Positions 23,765 through 34,926 of a stretch of DNA of 64,000 bases are shown piece after piece (within the stretch, counting starts at the first letter, position 1; every line of letters begins with the position of its first letter). The notes beneath the pieces are model-generated. The model saw only the letters and a list, made by a program, of their open reading frames with translations. It was not told the origin of the DNA and searched no databases. Source of the stretch: Pleodorina starrii (lineage: Eukaryota > Chlorophyta > Chlorophyceae > Chlamydomonadales > Volvocaceae). The stretch lies in contig BRXU01000007.1 of NCBI GenBank assembly GCA_030267565.1, positions 1,736,001 to 1,800,000 on the forward strand, written 5' to 3'. A program made the position numbers and the translations under genes.

Positions 23765-25389
23765 TAAGTTAGGGATCCTACGGATCTGTTGCCCGAAGAA
23801 AGCGAGAGGGAGTGGAGGTAGGAGGGAAGCAAGGTGCTGAGTCGTTAAGGTTCAGTTCCGCGTGTGGTAGTCAGAAGTGGTCTCCAACGTGCTGTTGCAT
23901 TGTAAGCACCCTTCAATCGAACGTGAATTAGGAAGGCCTAGGCTCCGTCACGCAGGTCCCCACACGCGTCGCGCAGGTCCCATCCAACAACAGCCGTATC
24001 AAATGAAACAAGGGCCATAAGCACCGCCAGAGGGCAACAACACGGTCCCGATACGTATGTCGGCCCAACCTGAAGCCCTCTGTAGCAGCCGAGTCAAGTG
24101 TACACGCGACATGCACTCACAAAAGCGAACCCAAGCCAGCACATAGACCGTCAGGGGCATCCGGGAGGGGAGGTAGTGTCCGGAGAACCCACAACCGGCC
24201 CGCCTGGTTGGCCGGGACCATCCCAGAACCATCCGGCACCTGTACGACCCTGTGTACACATGCCGTACCTTGGACTCTCAGTTCGTATGGCGTTAGACAG
24301 TGTGACGGTGATGGATGGTGCTCTAAGCGAACAAACACGTGGCTGATAAACAATAGGAGCGTGGTGCCTTCACCCTAGAATGGGCCCAGAAGCCCCCCAC
24401 ACTGTAACATAAACATTAATATGCCGTACAATGACAATCTAACCAGAGCCGCTATGCCACGTTAAGTCTCGAAAGCAACACATAACACTTGCCCGTCCGT
24501 TTCTTTGCAACATACACACGGTTAAGAAACGATCCTCAGCGGGCATTGCGGTGCTGCCAATGATGTTGACAGCATCCATCATCATCACTCATGTCTTTGC
24601 TGAGCTGCAAGTCTCATTTGACGCCGCTCCAGGAAGTTGCAAGCTATAAGTTGCGCACACATGTGCGGGCTGCGGGGGATGTCCGTAAATGTCCGTTCAG
24701 TGCGTCAACCTGATGCGTTAACCGGATGGATGCACGACATCAGCAGAAGGACCCACCCACCCAGTCACCCACCCAGCCACCCACCCAGCCACCCACCCAG
24801 ACACACACACACGCCCCGCCGCCCCACACCCACACCCACACATCCCCCCCCCCCCCCCCCCCCACACACACGCCCCCCCCCCGCCCGCGCATGCCCCCTT
24901 GGTCCCCCGCCTCCTTGTCTGCTCGCGCGCTATGCCCACCGTGCTGGGTTTTTCCTTGGCCCTCGTGCCCTGCCCCATCCCCCCCCCTCGCATGCCTTTC
25001 CCCTGCCGCGCCTCTGCCCCGCCATGTCCCTGTCCTGCCCCTGTCCTGTCCACCCTTGGCCGCATCCACCTCGCCACAGGCCCCTCATGCGTGGTGGCCT
25101 GCGTGCTCGGCCCGTGTGGTGGGGAGCCGACTCTTTACGCTCCGCCACCCGGCCCCTCCTGCGCATCGCATCTTCCCGCCTTCCGCTGTCTCTGCCCTTT
25201 CTGCTCGTCCTGCCGTCGTTCTTCCCTTCTCCTCGCCATTGCCCTTGCCCTCGTGCCCCTTCACCCTTTGTCCCCTGCCTGGCCTTCCGTCCCTCCCGCA
25301 CTCGTCTTCCTTCTGCTGTTCTCTTTCCCTTTGCCGTTCACCTTGCCATTCTCTTTTCCTTTGCCCTTTCCCCGATACTTTCTTTTTAC

Positions 25390-26107
25390 CCCACCCAGCC
25401 ACCCACCCGGCCACCCACCCAATCGGCCACCCAGCCACCCATCCACCCATCCACCCAGCCACCCAGCCACGCGCCCACCCAGCCATCCAGCCACCTACCC
25501 ACACACACAGCCCCCCAGCCAGCCACCCACCCAGCCACCCACCCACCCACCCACCCACCCACCCAGCCACTCACCCAGCCACCCACCCAGCCACCCACCC
25601 AGCCACCCACCCACCCAGCCACCCACCCACCCACCCAGCCAGCCACCCAGCCAGCCAGCCAGCCATCCACCCACCCAGCCACCCACCCAGCCACCCACCC
25701 ACTCGGCCACTCGGCCACCCACCCATCCACCCATCCATCCATCCAGGTAACTGCATTGCGTTCCTTCGTCCCGGGCCGTTCTAATTACCACCCACCCAGC
25801 CACGCACCCACCCAGCCATCCAGCCACCCAGCCATCCAGCAATCCAGCCACCCAGCCACTCACCAACTCAGCCACCCACCCAGCCACCCCCACACCCAGC
25901 CAGCCAGCCACCCAGCCACACACGCACCCAGCCAGCCAGCCACCCACCCACACACCCAGCCAGCCACCCACCCACCCACCCACTCAGCCACCCAGCCACC
26001 CACACACCCAGCCAGCCAGCCACCCACCCACACACCCAGCCAGCCATCCACCCACCCACGCAGCCAGCCACCCACCCACCCACACACCCAGCCAGCCACC
26101 CACCCAG
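25390..26107. repeat. CAGCCACC-type tandem array (unit 2), about 720 bp
   Basis: Long imperfect array of CACC, CAGC and CATC words, interrupted once at 25745-25785 by unique sequence. It produces long open frames of Pro/Thr/Ser/His or Gly/Trp/Val, which I reject as genes. Confidence 0.92.
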
Positions 26108-26261
26108 CAGCTAAATCCCTAACTTACTGCTTGCTGGTACAGTTCCTCGCGTTTGAGAAGCCCCTAACGGGTACTCTGGCATGCTTTCCTTACGCTTTCT
26201 TCGGGATTATGCTTCATGCGTACCGACATACCAAATCAAGCTCGCAATCGTTGGCTCCAAG

Positions 26262-26275
26262 TGACCCATGGGTCA
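26262..26275. repeat. TGACCCATGGGTCA palindrome, unit 2, first copy
   Basis: Perfect 14-bp copy matching 22303-22316. Its arms are conserved while the surrounding unit has diverged. Confidence 0.7.
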
Positions 26276-26746
26276 TGTGGGCGACGCCGCGACCGCCGCG
26301 AGCCGGCTCCTGTTATCGGTGCTGCATCCGCACGCGGCCGCTGACCACGCGCGTCGCGGTGTTTACAACTAGTCAGACGTAACTCAGACGATCCTTCAAC
26401 GGACGCAGAACGAGGTTAAAAGCGCGGAGTGCCGCCGCACCCTCTCCAACAACAGTCGCGTAACCATGGGAAGCACGTCATGAAGCTAGTAGCCAGAACA
26501 GCAGCGACCGCCCCACCAGTCGCTAGCCAGCGGCCAACCGTCTGTGTCCGCCAGTCGAGCACTTTCGATTGGCGTCCGAGGAACGGGCACCTCGGCTGTG
26601 CGATGACCGACATCCCCACGTACACGCTCGTATATCACACTTTTTATTCTCCGCCAACGCACTACTGTATTTGCTTCATGCTTACCGATACCAAACGAAG
26701 CTCGCAATATACGGCGACCGAGGCAGAATGGACGCGCGGCTCCAAG

Positions 26747-26760
26747 TGACCCATGGGTCA
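26747..26760. repeat. TGACCCATGGGTCA palindrome, unit 2, second copy
   Basis: Perfect 14-bp copy matching 22781-22794. Confidence 0.7.
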
Positions 26761-27550
26761 TTTCGGCGGTGTTGTCACCGTCGCGAGGCGGCTCTTACTC
26801 TTTCTGTCGGTGCGTGGTGCCGGCGTTGTGCCGCTCCTGACTCCCGCAGGCCGACGGAACTTCCTTGCACTGCCCCTTTACGGCGATACGGCCCCACGTG
26901 TGCCGTCCTCCTTCACCAAACAGTGCCACCAGCCTTTCAACATCCTTCGGAGTACCCACTCTGGTGTACACTAATTGAACCTGGAATTAACGAGGCGCTC
27001 CTGAGCGCAACAGGCGGACGGAAATTCCTTGCACGGCCTCACATTACGTTACGGGTGTACGGCCCCACGTGTGCCGTCCTCGATTTCCCTGTCGTGCTTT
27101 CCTTAAGCTTTCTGCGGGTGAGGATGCAGAAGCAGAAGCCCCTATTGGGTTCTCTTTTGTTCAATTGTTCATTCTCTACATCCTACACACACTACGGCTC
27201 TACGGGTCACACTGCTGTTTTGAGATTCGACTCAGCGAACCTCACTTGTGGCCTGATGTTCAGTTTCTGTCATGCACCGCTCTCCACATTGCTTGCACTA
27301 ATGGGCTGAAGGTGTCCTGCCGATGTCCTGCCGATATCCCAAGTCGCCCACTCGCGCGGGCTAGCTACCGCGCGTATTGCACCCCGTAGGGATCGATCGC
27401 GCGACGTCGGCTCGGTGAACCGCTATCGTAAACCCTGTCCCGTACGCACCCGTATAGTGCACGTATATTGCATTTTTATTCTCTGCCAACCAGCTCTTTC
27501 CACCTGTGCCTTCGAACAAACGAACGAACGAACGAACGAAGGAACGAACG

Positions 27551-27798
27551 CCCCTCCCTCGCATGCCCGAGAAAGCAGAAAGCAGCCAGAGAAGCCCCTA
27601 ACGGGTTCTCTGGCGTGCTTTCTTTACGCTTTCTTCGGGAACAAACAAACAAACAAACAAACAAACAAACAAACAAACAAACAAACAAACAAACAAACAC
27701 AAACGCCCCTCCCTCGCATGCCCGAGAAAGCAGAAAGCAGCCAGAGAAGCCCCTAACGGGTTCTCTGGCGTGCTTTCTTTACGCTTTCTTCGGGAACA
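27551..27798. repeat. Direct duplication of a 90-bp foldback block around a (CAAA)n array
   Basis: A block beginning CCTCCCTCGCATGCCCGAG and ending CTTTCTTCGGGAACA occurs at 27551-27643 and again at 27705-27798, separated by (CAAA)n. Each block can fold on itself: CCCGAGAAAGC pairs with GCTTTCTTCGGG, and GCCAGAGAA pairs with TTCTCTGGC. Diverged relatives lie at 26146-26207 and, inverted, at 20264 and 23765. Confidence 0.75.
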
Positions 27799-27800
27799 TA

Positions 27801-29820
27801 AGATGGACAGTGCAGCACATCGTGTTGGGGCCTTCCATTTCCGTCCATACTGACAGACAGCAGGCTTCCGCCCTTTGCAAGCTCCCGTGCATTAGCGGCG
27901 GCACGTTGATTGATTAGCAGTGCCGCAGCCGGCACGAATGAATGGAATGCTGGCAGAATGAATGGAATGCAAGACAAATCCCACGCCCGCTTTATCCCCG
28001 CAGCCTGCACGCACGCACACATGCCAGGCAGGCAGGCAGGCAGGCATGCAGGCAGGTAGCCGTTGGATCGGAGGCGGCTCGAATCCCGTTCTGCTTCGGC
28101 GCGCGCAGGGGGCTGCTGCATGCGCACTTCGCTCTCTCTCCCGCTGCTGTGCAGCCCTCTCCTTTGAATTTGCTTCCGCCATGCCCCAATCGAGGACCCA
28201 ACCCGCCCGTCTCTGCGGCCCTCCTCCCTCCCAAACCGCGGTCCGTGAACCCTTCCCGGTTCGCCGGAATCCCGGGAAAATCTGCAAATGCGAAGCGGGA
28301 TCAATGTGACCGTGCAGGGGGCATTTTCGGGGCTCACAGATAACGATGGACTGCTTTACATTATTGCGCCGGGCTGGCTTTCCCTCTGTGACCAAGGGCT
28401 GCGCGGGGTCAACGCACCGGCGCAAGCACGAGCTTTCCAGCCATCGGTCACCAAGATGAACGACGAAATGCCCCCAATGCGACGTTCTTGTATAGGATCA
28501 TACACCAACATAGGGACTTGAATGACGTACAACCGACAAGAAGAAGGACAGCCGCTGAGGGGCTTCTTGCCTTCGGCGCGCGGAAAGGGTTATAAGCGCC
28601 ATCTGGCCGCGAACGGCCCCGCAAAAGCGCAACATGTTATGATACACCCACTCACACATAACATATAACGACACCAACGCAACCGTGGGGGGGAGGGAGG
28701 GACCTTTGATTTCTGCAAGGGCGCACGTACGGCAAGTGCCTCAAACCGCAGAGGAGCAATCGCCTAACCACCAACAGAACACCAACCAACTATCTACTAC
28801 CGTAAGCCATTATGGGTACATCACCAAACTCCAGCAGCAGGGCGCAACATGATACGACACGGGGTAGGATAGGGGGCGAGCCTGTGCCTTCCGAAGCAAC
28901 ACGGAAAGCGACGGGACACTTTACCTTAAGGGATCCGCTATCGGTAGCAAAACGCAAGGAATTTCAAACCAATGAAGGGGCAGCAGCGCTGCCTTGACCA
29001 TGCCCAGCAGACAAACGCACTTGCCAATTTGCGCACGACCATCTTATAAAACATGCACATGTCCTTTGCTTTTTGGCTTGGAGAGCACGCACTCACCGAG
29101 GCGCCAATGAAACCCATTCGAAGCACGCGCAAATCATTTCATCACACACTAAAAAGACGGCCAAGTGCCGCACCGCAAAGTATATGCGTGGCATCAATTC
29201 GATGCCAAAGATTATGGGCGCAGGCAAACACAAACACGAGACCGCCTGCAGGTTCGAGTACCGTAATCTGGTACCGACGCCGCGCAAAGGCGCCTGGGCC
29301 CAAACCAGCCGCGCTTGGCCGGAGGAAAGCCCCACCGAATTTCATCGCATGGACAAGTAAACATATACGTTGCTCGATTGAGAGCTCTCACATGCCGTCG
29401 TACCTACCGTACTCAAGCACGCCGGCCGCACCTGTCGTACACCATGTGTATCACGTGGAGGTGCAGCGACTTTCCGCAACGACCCTAACATCCCGCCAAC
29501 GGACAGTGGGAAGTAACCCTGGGCGTCGAGCCCAATAGCTAGTGTGAAGCCCCAACTCCCCGTTGGTCGGGGTGGTGTCAAATAGGGGCTCGGTACGCCA
29601 TGCGGACAACATCAATGGAAGGCACGGGCGCGGAAAGCGTGGCACGTATCCTCCTATGAGCCGCCCGCGCCGACACGGACGCACGGGTCGCACATGGCCG
29701 CACCGAGAGCACGTCCAGGAGTGAATTCCACTCCACTTTGCGAGCCTTAATCAGGCCACAAACAGCCCTGATGTTTCTGGCAGGGCAACAAGCCTCCTTA
29801 AGCCTTGTCGCGCCGGTCGG
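27801..29820. other. Intergenic, no gene recognised
   Basis: It contains a (GGCA) patch at 28022-28056 and otherwise unique sequence. Short open frames on both strands show no domains, and none joins into a convincing spliced model. Confidence 0.5.
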
Positions 29821-30475
29821 CTAATGCTTGTGCTGTGGCGTCTCGGTGGCGCCGAACCAGGAGTTCAGCAGGCCGAAGACAGAGTTCGATGCGCGGGTCT
29901 CCACGCCGATCTCCAGCTTCTTCGCAAGGTCAGGGTGCGGTTCGTCGAAATGGTGCTTGGTGTTGACCGGCTCTGCGTCGGCGGGGTAAACACGGAACGT
30001 GTTGCCATTTCGGAGCTTGTTCAAGTTTGATCGACAAAAGCTGAAGGGAAACTACATGAACTAAGGGCGCCAATTAGGCATATCAAAGCTTGTGCAGCAA
30101 CATCAATGCTACGGGCCGAGGCAACGTTAACCGCAACTAACCGCACACACTGTTGGTGCGGTATCTACATGCATGGTCCAACTGCTCTCAAGGTCCCTAT
30201 GCCCTGACGTGGCGTTTGCTGCCACTACTCTCACCGGCGGGGCCTACATAGCTCTCCAGCATAGAGTATGTGTTGTTGCTGGCGTTCCGTGGTGCCTCGG
30301 ACGCGATGTCGTCTTCTTTCAGCTGCTTAATACCCGCAGCCTCCGCGTAACCCAGGTGGTGATGGGGATGAGAAGGCAGGTTGGCAGGTTCAGTGTCGCC
30401 CCTGAGCCACGAGCTCAGCAACATTCCAACGCCACCGGCGCCAGCAGCGGCGGCAGCAGCACGAGGAGCGGCCAT
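29821..30475 (-). CDS. Small spliced protein of unknown function (about 130-150 aa)
   Basis: ATG at 30475 in good context (CACATCATGGCC) opens MAAPRAAAAAAGAGGVGM, a possible organelle-targeting start, then LLSSWLRGDTEPANLP, LGYAEAAGIKQLKEDDIASE and NASNNTYSMLESY. A second exon, to the stop at 29821, encodes LRNGNTFRVYPADAEP, then FDEPHPDLAKKLEIGVETRA and SVFGLLNSWFGATETPQHKH. The clean phase-0 join is TAT|GTAGGC (30248) to AAG|CTC near 30013. The stronger acceptor CCCTTCAG at about 30039 does not keep frame, so the joint is uncertain. A 5' UTR exon ending at about 30869 (GCAG|GTATGA) is likely. The composition resembles small nuclear-encoded organelle subunits, but I do not recognise the family. 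Confidence 0.5.
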
Positions 30476-30869
30476 GATGTGTTCCAAGCCCTGGGGACGA
30501 CAGGGTTAGCAGGAGCATGCAGAATAGGAGTTTTAATCACCAGCATAAGGGAAAAAGGCGCTTTCATGAAGCCATGTTACTCAGTGGCCACGCGTTCGCC
30601 GGCCAACGAGCATGTTCCAAAACGATGGCAAAGTACCGGCGCCCCCGAGAGGAATGCAGCTTAAGGACAAGTAACACGTTTCATTTTTCGCCAGATAATC
30701 AAAGAGCTCGTTGGGATATGCAAATTCAAGGTTCCGGTACCACAATTAAGCGCCGACTGCATGAAAGAGAAAGAGCCGAACGGTACATGTAGGAAGGCAT
30801 GCGTTGCTGTGGCATTTCAATTTCAATGCCGGCTCGCCGGGCCATAGCAAGTGCCTGCCTCGCTCATAC

Positions 30870-32233
30870 CTGCTTTCCGGAGGGTGTTGGTTACGACGAC
30901 CAGCGACGATTGCAGATTGGAGGCTAGAAAACAAAGCGATTGTGTAAGTTAGCTGAGTTATATGGTATTGAGTGTCAATGGCGCCGCTTTTAAAGGGGCT
31001 CTGAAAGCGTTACGACGAGGTACACACGTAAACGTACTGCGACACGTCATACACTCAAGGAATCTGCTTTGCAAACTGCGGTCCTGTTCAAGACGCGGCC
31101 TACAGATGCTACAAGGCCTGACAGAAATCAGGCGCGTCATGTACCTGGTTCCGACAGTCAGCGCCGACAGTTAGCGCCATGGTGTCACCGTCGCTGCCTG
31201 TACTTTTCAGGCCTCGTTTGCCGACCTACGTAACATGTTCGGAAGAGTTGTATTCTTCCATACGTCATACTCTCTGTATTACGTATTCATGCTGTGACGG
31301 TTCAACTGCTGGTTCCGAACATCGAGCCTTTACGGGCCCTCTTTGCAGCAGCTTGCGAAAGCTTGCAGGAGCGTTAACGTTCAGCAGCACTGGACCCCGG
31401 CGCAAAAACCTTGGACCCAGCAGGCAGAAAAGCGACAAGACTTCCTGCTCGCAACCCTCCGATGCTCAAGAGCTCAACGACAGCAAACAAGCCGAGCCCA
31501 AACCCTTGCGTCGCTGACACACACGGTGCAGAAAGGCACATGAAAAGGTTATTTTCGGCGGTTACAGTGAACCCCAAGCATAACAGTTTTGACTTTAGGG
31601 CATAAACCAAAATCGACGAAAGTGTGACGGCAACAAGATGCGTTGCTGCTGGTAGAAAAATAGCTACACTTATAAGGCCAACTACTATATGCCAGAGTAG
31701 AGGATATGCTGCGTTGCCGTTGGGTCACATAAAGAATGGTTCGGCACAGCAGCTCAGCAGCAGGCCCCCCCCCCCTGCGGTGCATGTGGACAGCACATGG
31801 AAAGGAGATGTAGGGTACGGCTTGCATCCAGAAACAAATTTCTTCAGCAACAAAATTATGTAAGGAGAGCTTCGGACAACTTATGGAAATGGAACAAATG
31901 GCCGTCCTTTGGGTCGGCAGTTCTGGCCGTCGGTACAGGGGTATTTCCTGCCGATCAGGCAAACAGCAGGCAACGGGATGTTTTCCCCCCAAGCAATAAA
32001 TGAAACCTCAACGCTGCGTACGGTACACACCCCTCGTTGTTGTGGGGTGTGGACTACTGATTCCGCCGCGGCGCGGATGTCGACATCGTGTATGTACGTT
32101 ATGCTGCCATGCTCGACAATGTTCGACAGCCAGAAAACACAATCTCAGCAATGAGGGGTACAAAGCTTTACCGCTGTAAGTTCCTAGCCGGTCAACCCTT
32201 GAGCTGCTGCCCCCACACATACACAGGGGACGT
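30870..32233. other. Upstream of the small gene / downstream of gene W, no further gene seen
   Basis: TGTAA on the minus strand at 31561-31565 could serve gene W if W ends at 32234. Other frames, such as minus 31549-31992, show no motif. Confidence 0.45.
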
Positions 32234-34877
32234 CTACGCCGCCTCCGTCTGCTCCTCCTCGGCGCCCCTGCCAATAACTGCACCCCCCAGCGGAGCCATC
32301 GACCTTCGAGCGCGGCCGCGCAGCGTTGGCGGCGACGGCGGCCGTTGCTGCCGTGGCGCCGAGACGACGGTATTTATTTGCTGCTCGCCGCCGGCAGGGC
32401 CCGAGCCGAACGCAGCACGGCCGCCGCCGCCGCTAGCTAGGCCACCCGCTGCCGCATCGGCCAGGTACGCGGCGTAAGTTGCTTCAGAGGCGGCGTTTGC
32501 GGCGGCCCTGCACAGGCGGTCGGGTGCCCCAGCGGCCAACAGCCGCGCCAGTGTCGAGAGCAGCGCTGGGTCAGTGACCCGTGGGTCATCTGCGGCCGGC
32601 GCTGCCGCTGCCGACGCCGATGCTGCTGTGATGGTAGGCGCGGCGCAGCAGCCAGTAGCGACGGGCCGACCGATCAACTGCGGGGGTTCGTCAAGGCAGG
32701 CAAACATCGTACAACATCGTACCTTAGGGATGAGTACAGCACAGCAGCGCGTCAACGCTACTGGTACTTGTACGGAAGAACACAAGTACAAAATAAACGA
32801 ACTACCTGCACCATCTGCGAGGATTTCGCGCCCGCGAAACGATTTCGACCTGCTTGCTCCAGGACTGCTGGTCTCCCGGAGTCTTAACAAACTTCCAACA
32901 AACAAACGTGTACGAACCCAACGACCCCAACGAAACGAATCCCCGCAGGTGATCCACATGGCACCGGGTACTAATCCGTCCGTCCATCCTGACAACTCCG
33001 TCCCCCCCCCCAACCCCCCCGCACGCGTGCGGGGCACAGCCAAAACAGCCAACCAACTTACCTGTCAGCCACCAACTAACCCCCAACCAGTCAAACTCCA
33101 TGCCAGAACCAACAAACCAAGTCCTTCGAGTGTACCGGTACCTGTGAGAGGAAGCCCTCGCTCAACTTCTTGACCTGTTCGCATTCGGTCGAGGTCGCCA
33201 CCTGGGCAGCAGTCCGGCTGAGCCACAGCTCGTAGCGCGGCCGGCCCAGAGACGCCTCCGTCACCGTCTCCTGTGCTTGCTGCTGCTGCTGCTGCTGCTG
33301 CTGCCGCCTGGCGGCGAGGCCGGCGGCGGGGCCCCGGTCCGCCGATCCGAGTCCGCGAGCCGCACCAGGCGCAATGTCAGGATGGGACTGGGGCGCGGAG
33401 GTGTGGGTATAACCGTGTTGGGGAAGTGGGCGGTAAAAAAGAAAACGATACCGTAGCGGAGCGGAGCGGAGCGGAGCGGAGCGGAGCGGAGCGAGGGACG
33501 AGGGGCGATGTAGGCGGGCCGTGAGGGAAGGCAGGCAGGTGAGAAACGCGCCAAAGACATACGGTATGAGGTTGGGCGAAGCTGCCGGGCGAGCCAGCTG
33601 ATATGGTTGAGCCTTGCAAGGCCTGGGTGAGGTTGCCGAGTGCGGCAGTGGAGGTGCAGGCGGAGTAAATTTAAACTGGCGGCAGCCCCAGAGCCCAGCG
33701 TAATGAGGACCTCTGTGCCGCATATGGCACAACCGAATCGACTGCACACAGCTCCGAAACCGCCGCTTACCCGCCCACCACTCGCGGCGGGCCGTTGTCC
33801 CGAGCCGCCGCCGTCTAAGGGCCAAAGAGGGCCGTGAGCCACCTCAGTATCCGCCGCCGCCGCCGCCGCCGCCCCTGCCGCCGCCGCCGCCCCTGGCGCT
33901 GCCGCCGCCGATGCCGCCGCCGCCGCCCCTGCCGCCGCCGCAGCTATCGCCGTCGGGCCCCCTGCTCGCTCGGACGCGCGCCTGCGGCCGCCGGTTATTC
34001 CAGCGGGTTGGCCGGTCACCTGGCAGCAGCCGCTGAGTCACGGGGGGCGCGGAACGAGCCTCGCTCAGATGCCTCACAGCATTCGAAACCGGTACCGATG
34101 GTTCGTCTTTAAAAAAGTCCAGGTATGGAGTTACGCACACCTAATACGGTAACCTTGTCGCACACGCACAGACGCACAGACGCACGCACATATCCTTGAA
34201 ACGAACCACAACCACTCGCATCCCGAACCCCGGAACCGCAGATGCGGCAATGAAACGATGAAACCGTCATCCAATCCGCGGCCCAGATCCACCACCGACA
34301 CACAAGTATTACTGGGTTCGGGGTCCGTTCGCTAAAGCCGTCTCCGTCTCCGCTGCGGTATCATTTTTTACCCTCAAACCCAACCCCACAGTGACACTCA
34401 CCCGCCCGTGTCGTGACCCATGGGTCCTCGCAGCGACCGCGTCGAGTTTCGCTGTCGTACGCCCACGCCAGTTGCCGCCGACTGGTCAACCGCCGCCGAG
34501 GGAGCCGCCGCCGCCGCCCTGATGTCCTCCGATGCCTCCGCCGCCGTCTGCTCATTCCGTGGCCCACCCGCCGTCGCCGCTGCCGGCGACCGGCCCACCG
34601 TGGCCCTCGCAGCAGACGCGTCTTCAGGTGGCGCTGGCGCGGCCGCGGCTGCCGCCCCCGGCAACGGCACGCCGAGGCGTGACGCCCGGTCGAATGGCGG
34701 CGGCGGTGGGGCATGGCGCATGGCCGCGGTGCACGTGATGTCGTACCTGGCGCCCTCAGTCGGGGCCGCGGCCTTGTCTGCCGCCGGAGTGCTTCCCAGT
34801 GGGGGCGGGGGCGGGGGCAGTGGAGTGTCCGTGGATGGTGCGGTCGTCGCTGCCAACGGGACGAAACGGTCAGCGGC

Positions 34878-34926
<49 letters not shown>

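Larger units (their letters stand above)
23765..27800. repeat. Tandem repeat unit 2 (non-coding)
   Basis: Second copy of the unit starting TAAGTTAGGGATCCTACGG. It lacks the part equivalent to 21600-22010 and has much larger CAGCC arrays. An inverted relative of the unit start (ATCCCTAACTTAC, then a GCTTTCTTCGGG block) sits at 26112-26210. Confidence 0.8.

Noticed and set aside
23449..23832. Frames over (CAAA)n giving CLFV or KQTN repeats
   Set aside because: Same reason; no codon bias, start context or conservation outside the array.
24637..26382. 581-codon plus-strand frame across the CAGCC arrays
   Set aside because: Pro/Ser/Thr/His translation of tandem repeats in a non-coding duplicated unit. 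The homologous unit 1 does not keep the frame.
26569..27309. 246-codon plus-strand frame with internal repetition (FLALPLYGDTAPRVPSS)
   Set aside because: Lies in the tandem non-coding unit; the copy in unit 1 is broken into several frames.
34019..34398. Phase-2 donor GG|GTGAGT at the end of the B3 exon of gene W
   Set aside because: Good consensus, but it does not fit the phase-0 exons downstream. The alternative GTACGA donor or read-through is preferred.
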